Shown here: positions 38,049 through 49,677 of the stretch, one piece after another
Layout of the letters: the number at the start of each line of letters is the position of its first letter
Numbering within the stretch: position 1 is the first letter of the stretch
Source of the DNA: Rhizophagus irregularis
Taxonomy: Eukaryota; Glomeromycota; Glomeromycetes; Glomerales; Glomeraceae
NCBI RefSeq assembly: GCF_026210795.1
Contig: NC_089429.1
Location: forward strand, 1,674,001-1,738,000
Direction: 5' to 3'
DNA: 64,000 nucleotides
The notes under the pieces: generated by a model
Told to the model about the DNA's origin: nothing
Databases searched by the model: none
What the model saw: the letters and a program-made list of their open reading frames with translations, nothing else
Program-made: the position numbers and the translations under genes

Positions 38049-38750
38049 GAAAATAGTTTATAAAAGTTAAATGTAAAATTATAAAGCAATATTTATATTT
38101 TATGAAGATACAATAAAAATTGAAATTCTACAGAACTTTTCTTTAAAGAATCAAGGATATTCTATATAGAAATTCTATAATTATGCATGTTGAAAATCAT
38201 GCAGAAAACCTGTACTACCAATCTGAAATCATGTGATTTAGGAAAATTGTTGACGATCAAATTTTTTTTTTTTTGACGAACTCAAAAGATAATTTTTTTA
38301 GAAAATATTCAACACTGACAAAAAATTTTTTTTCTTTTTTGGATACTTTCTTTTAAATTCACAGTATAAAATCTTCTTGGATTTAAGAATATCATTCAAT
38401 AAATACATTGCTCGTAACAAGATTATTACATTATCTGTTAAATGCGAAGATCAATAATCATCATTTACTGTATTAAGTCTTACGAACATTACATAACTCT
38501 AGAGGAGGGGATTGTTTTTTTAAATTATGAACGTTAATAGATATTAATAACGTTCCACATCCTTTATTTGATATTATTATGAAAATTTTGCAGATTATTA
38601 ATAACTGTGTACAATGTACATGATTTGTATATGTATATTTTCCTGTGACTTCTCGATTATGTACATCATGCGCATTTTTGTTCTTTAATCAAATATTATT
38701 AATACATATATATCATTAAAATAAAAAATCATTTACATATAATTAAACTA
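38049..38750. other. Upstream region of the kinase, nothing specific
   Basis: AT-rich with T-runs; no gene. Holds the promoter of the minus-strand kinase. Confidence 0.4.
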
Positions 38751-39933
38751 GTTACGGGACATTTCACCGAAAAATAGGGTCGACATTATGCATCCCGATA
38801 TCAATAAATTTTTATTTAAAAAATTATTTTCATAAAATGTACCACGTCTATGGACAATTTCCCGAAGGACAATTTCCCGATATCGAAATTCGTACACATC
38901 ATGCGTATTTAATCTTTTTATTTAAAAAAATTGTCTTTTAATGAGCGAGTTACAAGTTATTTATTTAATTCTATAATTGCATATAAATATCCAACACATG
39001 TCGAAAGATCGACCAAATCTTAAGCAGATAATAAAAATTCCAATATATACACCTCCATCTTTGGCATGAAATTCATCCAACATTTTTCTGAAATACAACA
39101 TAGTGATTGGCCTTATTATGTCTCCTATTGAAGGTAAATACTTCATACAATTAATTTTCACCAAAGTAAATTTTTTTATTCTTATGTATACAGTATGTAT
39201 TATGCAGGCCATACAGTTTGGGACCACAATAAAATGTGGATAGGTACATATGGCGAAGCTTACATCACCATAAATGGAAGTGAAGTGCAAGGCAAAGGTT
39301 CATGGGCTCACCATGGTTTTCATATGATGTATATGATACCATAAAAGACTACTACCTAACATTCTCTGTCGAAGGTACAACTCAAGATGATAATCATCGT
39401 GGACCATTCACGAATCATAGGGATTATGAATGGAAGTTCACTGGTAGTGTAGATAAATGGGCATACACCGGCTATCCTAGTAATATCTCCCCTTTATCTC
39501 TTTACTCTATGTAATATTTTCATATTAGTCATAATTATGTAATCACTAAGTAATTTAATTTTACCAAGATACATCACCCCACTCGTAGCTATTTATAAGA
39601 TATATTTTATTGTTGAAATTTTCCCGAAATCAAAATGTAACCTTAAGTTGAGTATAGTATTTAACAATAACACATTATGAATCTTTAAATTTTAATTGGT
39701 TTTTATTAATATATCATCTGTTTGTAAAACAATATTTTATTGAGTAAAAATAATTATCATTAATATCTAATACTTTTAAATATAAATTAAGATTTCGTTA
39801 ACGTTAATTTCATTTACAATATTTCCGTAATTTATTTGGGAAAAGGTCTATTCAGGGAATTTGTCTTGTCGGGAAATTGTTGTCGGAAAAAGGTTGCGTC
39901 TGAAAAATGGATGTCGGGAAATCGTACCGTAAC
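38751..39933. mobile_element. Terminal-inverted-repeat element, about 1.2 kb
   Basis: Left end GTTACGGGACATTTCACCGA; right end, read on the minus strand, GTTACGGTACGATTTCCCGA. CTA flanks both sides (38748-38750 and 39934-39936), a possible 3-bp target duplication. Inside each end, CCCGA-containing motifs repeat (for example 38,860-38,885 and 39,850-39,915). It contains the coding remnant at 39,202-39,514. Superfamily not assigned. Confidence 0.55.
39202..39514 (+). pseudogene. Coding remnant with a frameshift, unknown product
   Basis: From 39,202 one frame reads AGHTVWDHNKMWIGTYGEAY, then ITINGSEVQGKGSW; near 39,300-39,315 the coherent reading moves to a second frame (FSYDVYDTIKDYYLTFSVEG, then DDNHRGPFTNHRDYEWKFTG) that ends at TAA 39512. 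Codon use is distinctly non-AT-biased and the peptide has beta-rich, aromatic character. It lies inside the TIR element and may be captured cargo. I do not recognise it. Confidence 0.4.
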
Positions 39934-39940
39934 CTACAAA

Positions 39941-40135
39941 TTACCGTAAAGTCACGAATATAAGCAACCTTTTTTTGTTACAGGGTGCTTATATTTGGGT
40001 AAATTTATATATTTGGTATATTGTAGTATTGGCCAAAATTATCATAGTGTTGGTCAAGGGTGCTTACTTTCGGGTAATATAAAAATCTGGGGGTGCTTAC
40101 ATTCGGGGGTGCTTATAATCGGGACTTTACGGTAA
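39941..40135. mobile_element. MITE with TTACCGTAAAG inverted ends, 195 bp
   Basis: Starts TTACCGTAAAGTCACGA and ends with the reverse complement of TTACCGTAAAGTCCCGATTA. Between them GGGTGCTTA(Y) motifs recur four times. Only 7 bp separate it from the larger TIR element on its left. Confidence 0.7.
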
Positions 40136-41694
40136 GTAATTTCATGTGCTTTACTGGATAGTTTTAACTATTGTTTTTTCTCTTTGCATATACATGAAAG
40201 TTTATAACTTACATTTTTGGGATCCTTTTAAAAGTATGGACAAATATATAATTTTAATAACAAGAATACATGTAATTTTGCACAAGGACCACCACAAAAA
40301 AATTATTTCTCCCACGAACTTTCTTTTTAAAAATCTATTAAATAATAAAAAAAAATTCGATATTTTAAAGAAACTAAGTGTTTATAAATTTTATAATATT
40401 AATTTTAACACTTTAGTTAAGTAAACAAGACTTGGGTGACTAATAAAAATCATTTAACAAGTATTGAAAACACATGTTTTAATTTTTATTAAATTTAAAT
40501 ACATTTATTTTTTCATTTTTGTTATGCTATTTTGAATATTTATTTATGAATTAGTGTTTTTTAATTTTGAAACTATTTCATTAAAACTAGCTGGGCCGCC
40601 CTTACTAAGAGTATGATATATATCATAAACTTTAACACTTATTTGCAGAAACAAAAGTATTGGTATTTGGTAAGATATAATTTAATTTTCATTTGAAATA
40701 AATAAATAATTTAATTTATTGTTTTTTTACATTTCGATTTAATAATCTTGTAATTAGCCTTAAAAGAAGAAATATTATGAATTTTTTTTTGCAATTTATA
40801 AAAAACAACATTTAACGATTTTTTTTAAAAAAAAAATTTTCGGTTTCTAACCATACTGTAGTAAACTTCATATAGAACGTATATTATAAATTTATATTTG
40901 TTATAATTAAATATCCAAAATAAAAAATTATTCAATAAAATTTATTTCACATGATTAAAAACATCGATATTTCAAATCAAATTTATGTCCACATATTTTT
41001 TTTTTTAATAAATCAATTCGTGTAATATATATAATTTTTTTTAATAAATCAACTTATATAATATATATTTTAATAAGTAAATTCGTATATTTAATAATAT
41101 AATGTTTTTTAATATTTAATATAATATTTTTTAATAAATAAATTTAATAAATTCGGGGTATATATTTGTTTTCAGATATATATTTTTTAATAAAATATTG
41201 ATATATATTTTTAATAATTTTTTTTTTTTTTTAATAAAATTCAGATATATATTTATACATGTATATATTTATATTTTGACCAGGTTCATTTAAGAACGTT
41301 TAAATTCTTCAATATATTTAGCTTCCTTCAATTCCTATTATAAATTATAATTAATCACAAAAATTGGCGAATAATAAATATTTCCTTGATGTTAATATAT
41401 GGTTAGCTCTCGGATTTTCAACCGGATCATGCTGCAGATCATCAATTTTTTTTTTTCTATATAAGTGACCATTGTTCATAATATTGATATCGTTTATCAA
41501 TTTTTTTTTTTTAAAAAAAAAAATCCTCAATATCATTATCTCAATATCTGAATTAGAAACTTTTCTAAAAAAAGCTGAAGAAAACTAACGCAAAGACAAT
41601 GGAAAAGCTACAAAACTTCAGCTGAAGGAATAAACAGATTGTGGAATATATATAAAAGTTCAATATTATAAAATGCTCCCATTAACTATATAGC
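40136..41694. other. Low-complexity AT-rich gap
   Basis: The 92-residue frame at 40146-40424 has no domain. About 40,990-41,260 consists of tandem TTTTTAATAAAT and ATATAATATA motifs. Nothing else seen. Confidence 0.4.
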
Positions 41695-42341
41695 GTGATC
41701 TGTATATGGTGTCAACATATTACGAGGGTTGTAGAGGGTCAAAATGATAAAATGTATTACAAGAGTCAAAACATATTACAAGACAATACAAGCTTGCTCT
41801 CACGTTTTCTGAGGCTTATCTGTATGGAAACAATGATGGTACAATTTACTCAGGGTTACAAGACCGATAGGGAGTACAGGGGAGTAAAATTCGTTGTTCA
41901 ATGCAAGAATTTTACTCAGCGTAAAGTAAATGGCTCCCTTGTTAGAGATTTCATTGTATGTATATTTATGATTATTTGAAATTAAATCTTATATGACCTC
42001 AACTAACTAAAGTCAATAATTATTCAGGGAGGATTGTCAAATTATCCACCAGATACCCTTGGCATTTTCGTTACATCAACTGGATGTTCGCAGTCATCAC
42101 TTGAGTTGGCAGAAAGTTCTGATTACTTAATACATCAAATTTAATTAAACAGTTTACATTATTATATGTAAACAAAAGAACGAAGACACAATTACGATCG
42201 AAAATGCCGAAATTGAAAACATTGAAGTTGAAGAAGGCTCCACTTTGTCCCTATTTGGAAATTGAAATAAAAGGCAAAGTGTCCCTAAGTAATATAAAAT
42301 TTAAAAATGCAATTGTGAAGAAAAGAAAGATAGATAATTAA
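41695..42341 (+). pseudogene. Remnant of an Mrr-like (PD-(D/E)XK) nuclease gene
   Basis: Exon to 41955, intron 41956-42027 (GTATGT ... TTCAG), exon 42028-42144. The spliced reading contains REYRGVKFVVQCKNFTQRKV, then VRDFIGGLSNYPPDTLGIFV, then TSTGCSQSSLELAES. VVQCKN fits the [EQ]xK element of Mrr-type restriction-like nucleases, and the following GGLSN...GIFVTST fits the next strand and helix. The upstream aspartate motif is not intact, the frame before YRGVK is uncertain, and a stop (TAA 42142) cuts the downstream part, which resumes as EDTITIENAEIENIEVEEGS and ends about 42341. Fungal genomes of this group carry many such genes; this one is broken. Confidence 0.45.
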
Positions 42342-42385
42342 GAAACTTTACCTTCGTATCCCCCCTGTGCTCCCTTTCCTTTTTA

Positions 42386-42600
42386 TTTTTTCCCTTTCTA
42401 AAAGTTGATAAAACAATAAAAATATGCTTTATTGATGTTACTTTTTCTGTCAAAATGTTTGGAGTAGATGTTTGAGTAAAAAAATACTTTACTTTTCATT
42501 TTTCCCTTTCTAAAAGTTAATAAAACAATAAAAATATGCTTTATTGATGTTACTTTTTTTGTTAAAATTGTTTGCAATAGATGTTTAAGTAAAAAATATA
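42386..42600. repeat. Tandem duplication, two copies, period 112 bp
   Basis: TCCCTTTCTAAAAGTT...GATGTTACTTTTT...AGATGTTT at 42,391 recurs at 42,503 with few changes. Intergenic. Confidence 0.8.
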
Positions 42601-42737
42601 TTACAAAATTTTTTAAAGCTTTAATACAAAATATTGTACAATTTTATTTTTATTTTTATTTTTATTTCACAAAGTATACAAAGTCGAAGTACAAATTATA
42701 GGGACAAGTTAAAAAAATGCCAAAAATAATTCTAACA

Positions 42738-43080
42738 CTAACCGCCAAATCGCACCATGGCCTTTAAAACAATAGGAGACGGAGGTAATCCAAGAACACC
42801 TTCAGGACCCATGCAAGTTTGAGGTAAGAAAAGAAAGGGTGATAATAAAAATGATTAATTTAAATTAAAAAATGAATACAAAAACAAAAAATTAAAAAAT
42901 AAAGAAAATAAATCTGTATTATCAAATAATAAACTATCTCTATTGGATTCCCAGGAACCAGCATGTAAAAAATTGCTTGATGTCCATCTAATGTGGGCTG
43001 TGTTATCAAAGAAGCCTAAGGGCGTATAATGGAACGTCGCGTGTGTTGATCCGTTAATTGTGAATCTGTAGTATGAAGCG
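42738..43080 (-). other. Possible coding fragment on the minus strand, unresolved
   Basis: Minus-strand frame from about 43,080 reads ASYYRFTINGSTHATFHYTP, then LGFFDNTAHIRWTSSNFLHA, with unbiased codon use; a second open stretch (CMGPEGVLGLPPSPIVLK) ends at TAG 42740-42738. No GT-AG pair on the minus strand joins them; instead GAG|GTAAGA (42,824) and TTCCCAG (42,952) form a good intron on the plus strand, where the reading frame is poor. I cannot decide which strand is genic. Confidence 0.3.
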
Positions 43081-43127
43081 CGTCCCGTTGGTTGTGATTA
43101 TTCTTATTGTGATGATTTTTGAAATAA

Positions 43128-44010
43128 ACCTTTTTTTTCTTTTTAGTCACATTGATGGTAGCTTTCCATTCTTTAAAAGCGGTACTATGTTTGTTTCATT
43201 TCAAAGTGATGCTTTTCAAAAAGCCTCAAACTGGGGTTTCTTTTTGCTTATGTAATTGTAAAAAATTAGTGATAGGTCCGATTGATGTATCGAAAGGTAA
43301 AAGGGTGCGTAGTAATTGGTAAAATATTTCTGAAAAAGCAATCAAAAAAAGGAGATGATTTGATAGCATCTATTAGGCTGGAAACCAGCCCTTTAGCGTG
43401 ATCTTTGATATTAGCGTTGAATAAAATATCTTTGTGACGAATGGTTATGTCCACGCAACTATTTTTGTGAACCCATGTGTTATTGTCGGTTGTGGAGTTG
43501 CATTCCACGCATGGTAGTTTGTGGCCAGGGTAGAGTTTGAGATAATTGCGCTGTTGAATGTAAGCTGTTGGATAAATGGAGTTTAATTTTCTTAAACATG
43601 ATCTTTGTGTTTTTGACAATTTGTCATATATTGGTGTGTCTAAGGGATTGAGGTTAGACCATTCTTGGTAAAAGTCCAATGTTTCCACTAACGATCTGTT
43701 GGCTAATCGGGCCATCTCCGTGTTATTGATCATAGAATTAAAGATTAAGGGTTGGGTTATATTGTTGCTCCATTTTCTGATGTTTTGATCATTTTGATCA
43801 ATCACGTAAATGTTGTTCCATTTGATTAATCCTAGGCTATTATTATGAAAAAAATTAAAATTAATAATTATCGTATCTTTGATATGTATGCCAGCATTGG
43901 CTAGCTCGTCGGCAATGCTATTCATGAGATCGTTGCTGTACCCCTTATTGACTTTTGTAGTGATAATTGGAGACGTTTGTGTTCGACCAAGTAAAAATTA
44001 AATCCCAGAT
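43128..44010 (-). mobile_element. LINE fragment: C-terminal RNase H part of ORF2 and A-rich tail
   Basis: The minus-strand frame ending at 43266 reads TTKVNKGYSNDLMNSIADEL at its start, matching the last motif of retroelement RNase H (N-x-x-AD-x-LA), then a region with LPCVECNSTTDNNTWVHKNS, a Cys/His cluster usual at the end of fungal LINE ORF2 proteins. The coherent frame begins upstream of the Met at 43925, at about 43,990. The plus-strand T-rich run at 43,128-43,147 would be the A-rich 3' tail. The element is 5'-truncated; reverse transcriptase is absent. Confidence 0.65.
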
Positions 44011-44280
44011 TAGAAAGTTGTTTTGTTTGAGTTGGTGACGAGGACTGACCACTGGTGAATGTAGTCATTGGTAATAATTGTTTATTATTTGTTTTGTATG
44101 TCTATCAGTTTCTTTTCAGATTCTGTTAAGTTTTGTACGAATTTTTTTTTTAAAAAATTCTTTTTATGTCACAAAACGTTATTAATGCTTCGTTTTTTAT
44201 TTCCTTTAGCTTCATTTCGGCTTCAGAAGGTGAGGGCTTTTTTAAATTAACTTTGTGGAAACGTTTACTACTAGAACGAA

Positions 44281-44500
44281 CCGGACTTTAAAGTAAGAAA
44301 CGAGGGGATTATTTTTTTAAGAAACGAACTAACGTTTTTTTTTCGTTATTTTTTTTTGTAGGTGCTGGCTTGGACACGAAACCGGACTTTAAGGTAAGAA
44401 ACGGAGAAGAGGGGGATTCTTTTTTTTTTTAATTTAAGAAGCAACCTAACGTTTCTTTCACTGTTTTTTTTTTTGTAGGTGCCGGCTTGGTGACTCGAAA
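44281..44500 (+). repeat. Tandem duplication of an intron-like unit with a 32-nt exon-like core
   Basis: Two copies (44281-44381 and 44382-44500) run CCGGACTTTAARGTAAGAAACG, a T-rich tract ending TTTTTTTGTAG, then GTGCYGGCTTGG. Each unit therefore has a donor-like GTAAGA and an acceptor-like TTTTTGTAG, enclosing a core of about 32 nt between the first acceptor (44,360) and the second donor (44,393). Similar T-tract/GTAG structure is seen at 1-200. It may be the 5' region of a retroelement. Confidence 0.5.
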
Positions 44501-44799
44501 ATTATATGTTATGGTTCATTGAGGTAGAATGATTGCAGAAATAATTTGCTTGTACCTTCAAAGTCAACTTCGGTTTATTTAAACATATATATGAAAGATT
44601 TATACTTTTATTTTTTACTTTTTCAACAAGAAAGAAGAAAAATGACTTGTTAAACATACTCAAAGTATTATATTTATGGTAAATAAATTTTATAAATTAA
44701 ACAAATTTTCTTGCTAATGTTAATAAACCTTACATATTATATGACTTTATTTATACAGTAGTTGATAATATGAAAAACCTAACTAAATTAATTAAATTT

Positions 44800-46434
44800 T
44801 CATTCAATTTCTTTTACATAATTGTTAATATCAATAAACAAATCATAATAATTTAAAACTTGAATATCATATAATTTAAATTCCTCTACTTCATCTTTCT
44901 GAGAGAACAAATCTTCATCCTTTCCAATTAAAGTTTCTAAAATAGCCAAATATTTAACTCTTTTCTCTTTCATAATATATTTTTTTATGTAAGGGACAAT
45001 ACTACTTTTATTTACCCTATTTCTAATTACCAATTTATTTATAAAAGAATTTTGTGAATTTTTTAAAAACATTTCAAGATCATTTGTGTCAAAAATAAGT
45101 TGCAAGTATAGGTATTCTAATTTAAAAGGAAGAATTTGTCCTAAATTTTGTAATATAACAGAACTATTTTCACTATGAAATGATCTTATAAAAAGATAAT
45201 TGAGATTTTGTTTAATATTTTCGATTAAATTTAATCCTAAATTAATATCATTCCGATTATTTATTCCAGCAAATAATTGTAATAACTTAATTTTATTACA
45301 ATATCTTATAGCTAATTCAAATATTTCTTTTAATGATTGTGAATTACCAATGCTACCAAAATTTTCTAAATAATTACCAGATTTTTGTATAAGGAATTTT
45401 AATGATTCAACTTGTAAAATTTCTTTCAAAAATAAAGTTTTTAATTTAAATGGTTTAGTGATATTATTAATTTGTTGAATAAAGTTAGAATCCAGAGAAC
45501 GACATTTAATAATATGAATTGATTCTAAAACATTCAATTGATTGAATACTTCACCTAAAACAGTTATATTTTTAAAATCAATAAAATGAAATATAATTGT
45601 GTTTAATTTATTTGAAAAATTAGGATTTAATAATAAGTGATATGAGAGGGAATAATTACAACTAAATGAAATCTTTTTAAGATTTTCTTGAGAATTAATA
45701 ATTTGTGATAAACATTTTTCGATTGGATAATTAATGTTAAATGATGGAAATAAAAAATAAAGTGATGAAATTGAATTACAATTAGAATGAATACATCCTA
45801 AAATTTTTATTATGTTATCATTCTTAACATAAAAATCCAATCTAAAATTTTTAATATTATAAATGAAATTCGGTTTTTGTAAAATTAATTCAAAAATCTC
45901 ATTAAAATATTTATGTTCTCTATAATAATGTAACGTAATTTCAAAACTATTTAAATTTACTTCATTTTCAATGAATATTAAAAATAATGATTTATAAATT
46001 AATTTTGTAAAGTTTGATTTTTGTGATAATGATAATTTTATATTTTGTATAAAATAATTAGATTTAGTTGAATTTCCGATAGTATCAACCCATTTTACGA
46101 CGGAGGAACAAACTTTAGATGTATTTAAACGTTGAATAAAATTAGAATAATTAAATAACGTATTTGAAGGAAATATATCCTTTTGAGTTAAATATTCTTC
46201 TAGTTTTATTTTGTAATCATCGTTTAGTTTATGTAAGTAAATTTCAATAAAGTGATAATTTTTAGGAAATTTCATTGAAAATGGATCTTCCCATAATAAT
46301 GGGATTGCTATACGACACCATAATCTATTAACTAATATACATGAATGTAATGTTTTATAATCATAATGAAAATATTGTATAGCCTCGTTTACTAACTCAG
46401 GTAAATCTCCTGAAAATAACTTTGAACATGTCAT
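44800..46434 (-). CDS. F-box protein with leucine-rich C-terminal part (paralogue of 9525)
   Basis: Single-exon gene, 544 residues, collinear with the F-box protein at 9525-11168; the first 75 residues are nearly the same (CSKLF-GDLPELVNE, FHYDYKTLHSCILVN, LWEDPFS), while the C-terminal part diverges more, as expected if it faces different substrates. F-box-like motif at residues about 10-55; the rest is leucine-rich with no catalytic motif. Likely SCF ubiquitin-ligase adaptor. The start at 46434 is the first ATG after a leader shared with the paralogue. No lesions. Decayed fragments of this gene type lie at 11340-11575 and 16046-16440. Confidence 0.85.
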   Translation of the reverse strand: MTCSKLFSGDLPELVNEAIQYFHYDYKTLHSCILVNRLWCRIAIPLLWEDPFSMKFPKNYHFIEIYLHKLNDDYKIKLEEYLTQKDIFPSNTLFNYSNFIQRLNTSKVCSSVVKWVDTIGNSTKSNYFIQNIKLSLSQKSNFTKLIYKSLFLIFIENEVNLNSFEITLHYYREHKYFNEIFELILQKPNFIYNIKNFRLDFYVKNDNIIKILGCIHSNCNSISSLYFLFPSFNINYPIEKCLSQIINSQENLKKISFSCNYSLSYHLLLNPNFSNKLNTIIFHFIDFKNITVLGEVFNQLNVLESIHIIKCRSLDSNFIQQINNITKPFKLKTLFLKEILQVESLKFLIQKSGNYLENFGSIGNSQSLKEIFELAIRYCNKIKLLQLFAGINNRNDINLGLNLIENIKQNLNYLFIRSFHSENSSVILQNLGQILPFKLEYLYLQLIFDTNDLEMFLKNSQNSFINKLVIRNRVNKSSIVPYIKKYIMKEKRVKYLAILETLIGKDEDLFSQKDEVEEFKLYDIQVLNYYDLFIDINNYVKEIE

Positions 46435-46547
46435 GTTGTTAATAAGTACAGAGAAAAGGGGATTCTGAAATTAAAAATATTTATCATGGGAATTTCGCAC
46501 AAGTTATTGTAGATCTAAAAATTTTGTGCGACAAATATCGGCTACCA

Positions 46548-46681
46548 GAAATGACGTCATTTCTCGAGTCTAGATTACTAGATGTTACACATTTCCTTTT
46601 GGGATAGGCTTAATGCCGACCAGAATTATGTTGTAATTTTAACTTTTCCTATGACCCGGCTCCCGAAAATTAGATGACGTC
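46548..46681. promoter_or_regulatory. Two TGACGTCA (CRE-type) sites upstream of the F-box gene
   Basis: The palindrome GAAATGACGTCATTTC (46548-46563) and a second TGACGTCA (46674-46681) lie about 115 and 240 bp upstream of the F-box start at 46434. TGACGTCA is the full CRE/ATF site bound by bZIP factors. The paralogue upstream of 9525 has only a half site (TGACGTA at about 9466). Confidence 0.4.
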
Positions 46682-49604
46682 ATTTCTGCCCATCCACTAA
46701 TTTTCCAAAAAGATTTGCACAGTACCACCCGCCGCTTGTCAATAGATAATCGTCATACATATCCGCCGACTTGCAATTTTGTAAATTTATCAGTTTTAAA
46801 TGACATTTCACAACCTGATCAAATCCGTACTAATCATTGATTTTACAATAAATTTCGGTTGAGAGTTAAGTTTTGGGTTTTATTTTTGATCTTTCTTTTT
46901 TTTTTATTGAAACTTTTCTTTTATTAAAGTCAACGCTTTTTTTAATACTAATTTAATTTCTTTTTATATTGGAATGTTTTTACTAATTAATTTTTGTTAA
47001 TTTAGGAAATTGAATAGTGATTTTACAGACTTTTTTTGTATCTGGAGGGAAAGATTTTTATTTTTTTTTTATATTATTAATGTTTGATTTTTTCTTTTTT
47101 CAAGATTACGTAATATTTTTGGTTCTTTTTAGTGAGGTGCTGTAACCATCTAATCTATATATTTTATACTATGTTTATATGCTGATAATTAGTTGATACT
47201 GAATGTTTTAAATTTTTTATTTAATTTTTTTTTAACAAGCGAAGTCTTATGTGAATTTACCTAGTGATTTTCTGCAGATCGACGGATATGATTTCTTCTA
47301 TTTTTTGCATTTCTATTTGTATTAATTTATTAGATTTACAATAATTAAATCAATTGTTATATTTTGTAAAATAAAAAATAATTGAATCCAAAGAACCAAT
47401 TTTTTTATTAAAAAAATCATTTTTAAATCAAACTTCGTTACATTAAGTATTCAGAAATATACCATACAATAATCCAGGTCGGAACCTGGCTAAAACCTAT
47501 AAAAATATTGAAGAAATATTAATAAAATGTTGCAAAAAAAAAAAAAATTTGCAGATTTTGAAGTTAAATATTTGCAATTTTATAATTCCGTAATAGTCCA
47601 CAATTTTGTTAATTGCGATATCACAATTGATACAGTATTGATTCATCGCAAAAATAATCAATTATTTTTTGAATTTTTATTAATACAAGTAAAAAAAAAA
47701 ATTTTCATTAATAAAATTTTTTAAAAGAATAATTTTGTGTTAAAAAAAACGAAATCAGATGGTTAATTTGATTTGTTTTTTAATAAAAATTTTATTTTGA
47801 ATCTTATCAATAAATTTTATTTACTATCAATAAAAAGTAATAAAATTTCTCTAGAATCACTAACTTCGGACTTCGGAGAAGACTTCTTTAGCTTTTTGTC
47901 CGTAACCACGTTCCCCTGGTTTCTTTCTGTGACGACTCTTTCGAAGACCTTTTGCCAGGAGAATTCTTCTCTGGTGTTTGTTGACCATTCTTTGGCTATC
48001 TAGATATTTATCCAAATATGTGAAGGGTTACCAATCATCCTCGTGGGTTTCCAAAGCCTGCAATCTTGAGATGCTACTTATTTTGTTTTTTGATTGTCAT
48101 CGAGATAGTATTCCTCCATTCCGTTAATTTAAACTTTTTTTCGGAATCAAGGATATTGGTATATCGTAAATCATAATGACTCGGATATTCGGCTTTATTT
48201 CTTTCGAGTAATGATGGATTTGCGCATCGTGCTTTTTTGGACGATTTGGTTGGGTGTTGATCATTCTTTTCTTTCCCTACCGTGACTCGGAAATTTCATC
48301 CTCATGACTTTTGATTGGTTCATCTCCTTTTCTAATTCTATTACGTTCGGTAGTAATGTAGTACTCTCCTGTTACGGTTGCTGCGGTGATTGCGTTTCAT
48401 TTTGTTCTTTTCGTCCAAAGAAGAACCTGTAGCGAGGTTAGCTTTATGTGTTCTATATCCTATGCAAGCGCTGTCGCTGGCATAGGCCTCTTTCATTAGC
48501 ACGGCAAGGCAGCGTTTAGAGGGCTAGCTTGTGGTCCAAAGGATTTTACAAGTTCTCTTGGCATCATCTAATAATATTCTATAAAACTCTTTGCATATTC
48601 TTTCATAGATTTTTTTCCTTCCGGACAGTTTGTTCCATGGTTATATGTTGTTTTGGCATTTTTTTAAAAAAAAATAAAAATTTTTTTTTACTGCGGTTTG
48701 TTAATAAATATTAAACAAACAGGAAAGAAATTTTTTTTTATTTCATTTCCTAGTATACAGATATCTGACAAAAACTAGCATTAATTATTATTGAAAGGTG
48801 TCTTACATATTATTTAATATGAGTATAAAAAATCTAACAAAAATAAATTAATCTATTTTATTTTTTAATTATCACTAAATTATAAGGATTGAATGATCTT
48901 TTCTGATTTTTTTTCCTTCCCAATTTAATGGTTTTTAACTTATCTCATTAAATTAAAATTATTATTAATACTACAACAGTGTTACATTTCATCAAATTCG
49001 GATACAATACATATAAATTAAGCTTAATTAACTTTAATATTTTTCTAATTTTTGCCAACCGTAATTATATTAATATTATTTGTTATTTTACTCATTTATG
49101 AAAAATATAATAGCAAGATAAAATAAAACGTCAAAAAAAATTAATTATTGGTTTACTATATTTTTTGGTTAATTTTTGCGTTAAATAACTTGCATATGAG
49201 TGTATATTAAATTATAATTATAAAATTCTAAATTATATATATATATATTTTTTAGACACTTTATAGCGTAAATTTGAATGGTTTAAACATAATTAAGGTT
49301 CGTTGTTTTAAAAAAAGGTTGCACTTTTTTCGTGGTTGCACTACATTAGATGTATCACGGTCATACTTGTCGCTCATATTCCAAAAAGGAAATTACAATA
49401 ATAAATGATCGGCGAGTACATTGTTACAATTTCCTTTTTTGAAAATGAACGACCAAAACACAATCATGTTTATTATTAATTTTTTTTAAAACAATATGAA
49501 TCTTATTTACTATTATAACAGTTATGTTGCCGATTTATTATATTTTTGGAAAATTAAAACCGGAAACTCCCAGATAAGATCTTTGTGTAAATGATATACA
49601 ATAC
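46682..49604. other. Intergenic; GC-richer retroelement-like remnant at about 47,860-48,530
   Basis: 47,860-48,530 differs in composition from its surroundings and holds scattered coding-like pieces on the minus strand without a continuous frame; it resembles a degraded retroelement but no domain is legible. The frames at 47527-47724, 47773-48003 and 48529-48714 are not convincing. The rest is AT-rich with A/T runs. Confidence 0.35.
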
Positions 49605-49605
49605 T

Positions 49606-49612
49606 TATATAT
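49606..49612 (+). promoter_or_regulatory. TATA-like element before the microexon gene
   Basis: TATATAT at about 49,606 lies some 70 bp before the split start codon. A transcription start around 49,640 would give a first exon of about 40 nt that ends with the AT of the initiator codon. AT-rich context makes this weak. Confidence 0.3.
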
Positions 49613-49677
49613 ATTCGCATCCCTAAATATTACAAATTATTTTCCACTCATTTATTTTGTATTTTGTAATTAATCAG

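Noticed and set aside
38961-39290. 109-residue minus-strand protein
   Set aside because: Shadow of the plus-strand coding remnant at 39,202-39,514 and its flank; no domain.
43073-43255. Plus-strand exon reading SHIDGSFPFFKSGTMFVSFQ after a TTTTTAG acceptor
   Set aside because: The T-tract is better read as the A-rich tail of the minus-strand LINE, and the reading would lie in its 3' UTR. It remains slightly open, because the acceptor is good.
44068-44250. 60-residue plus-strand frame
   Set aside because: Phe/Ser/Leu-rich frame in a T-rich region next to the LINE fragment; no domain or splice context.
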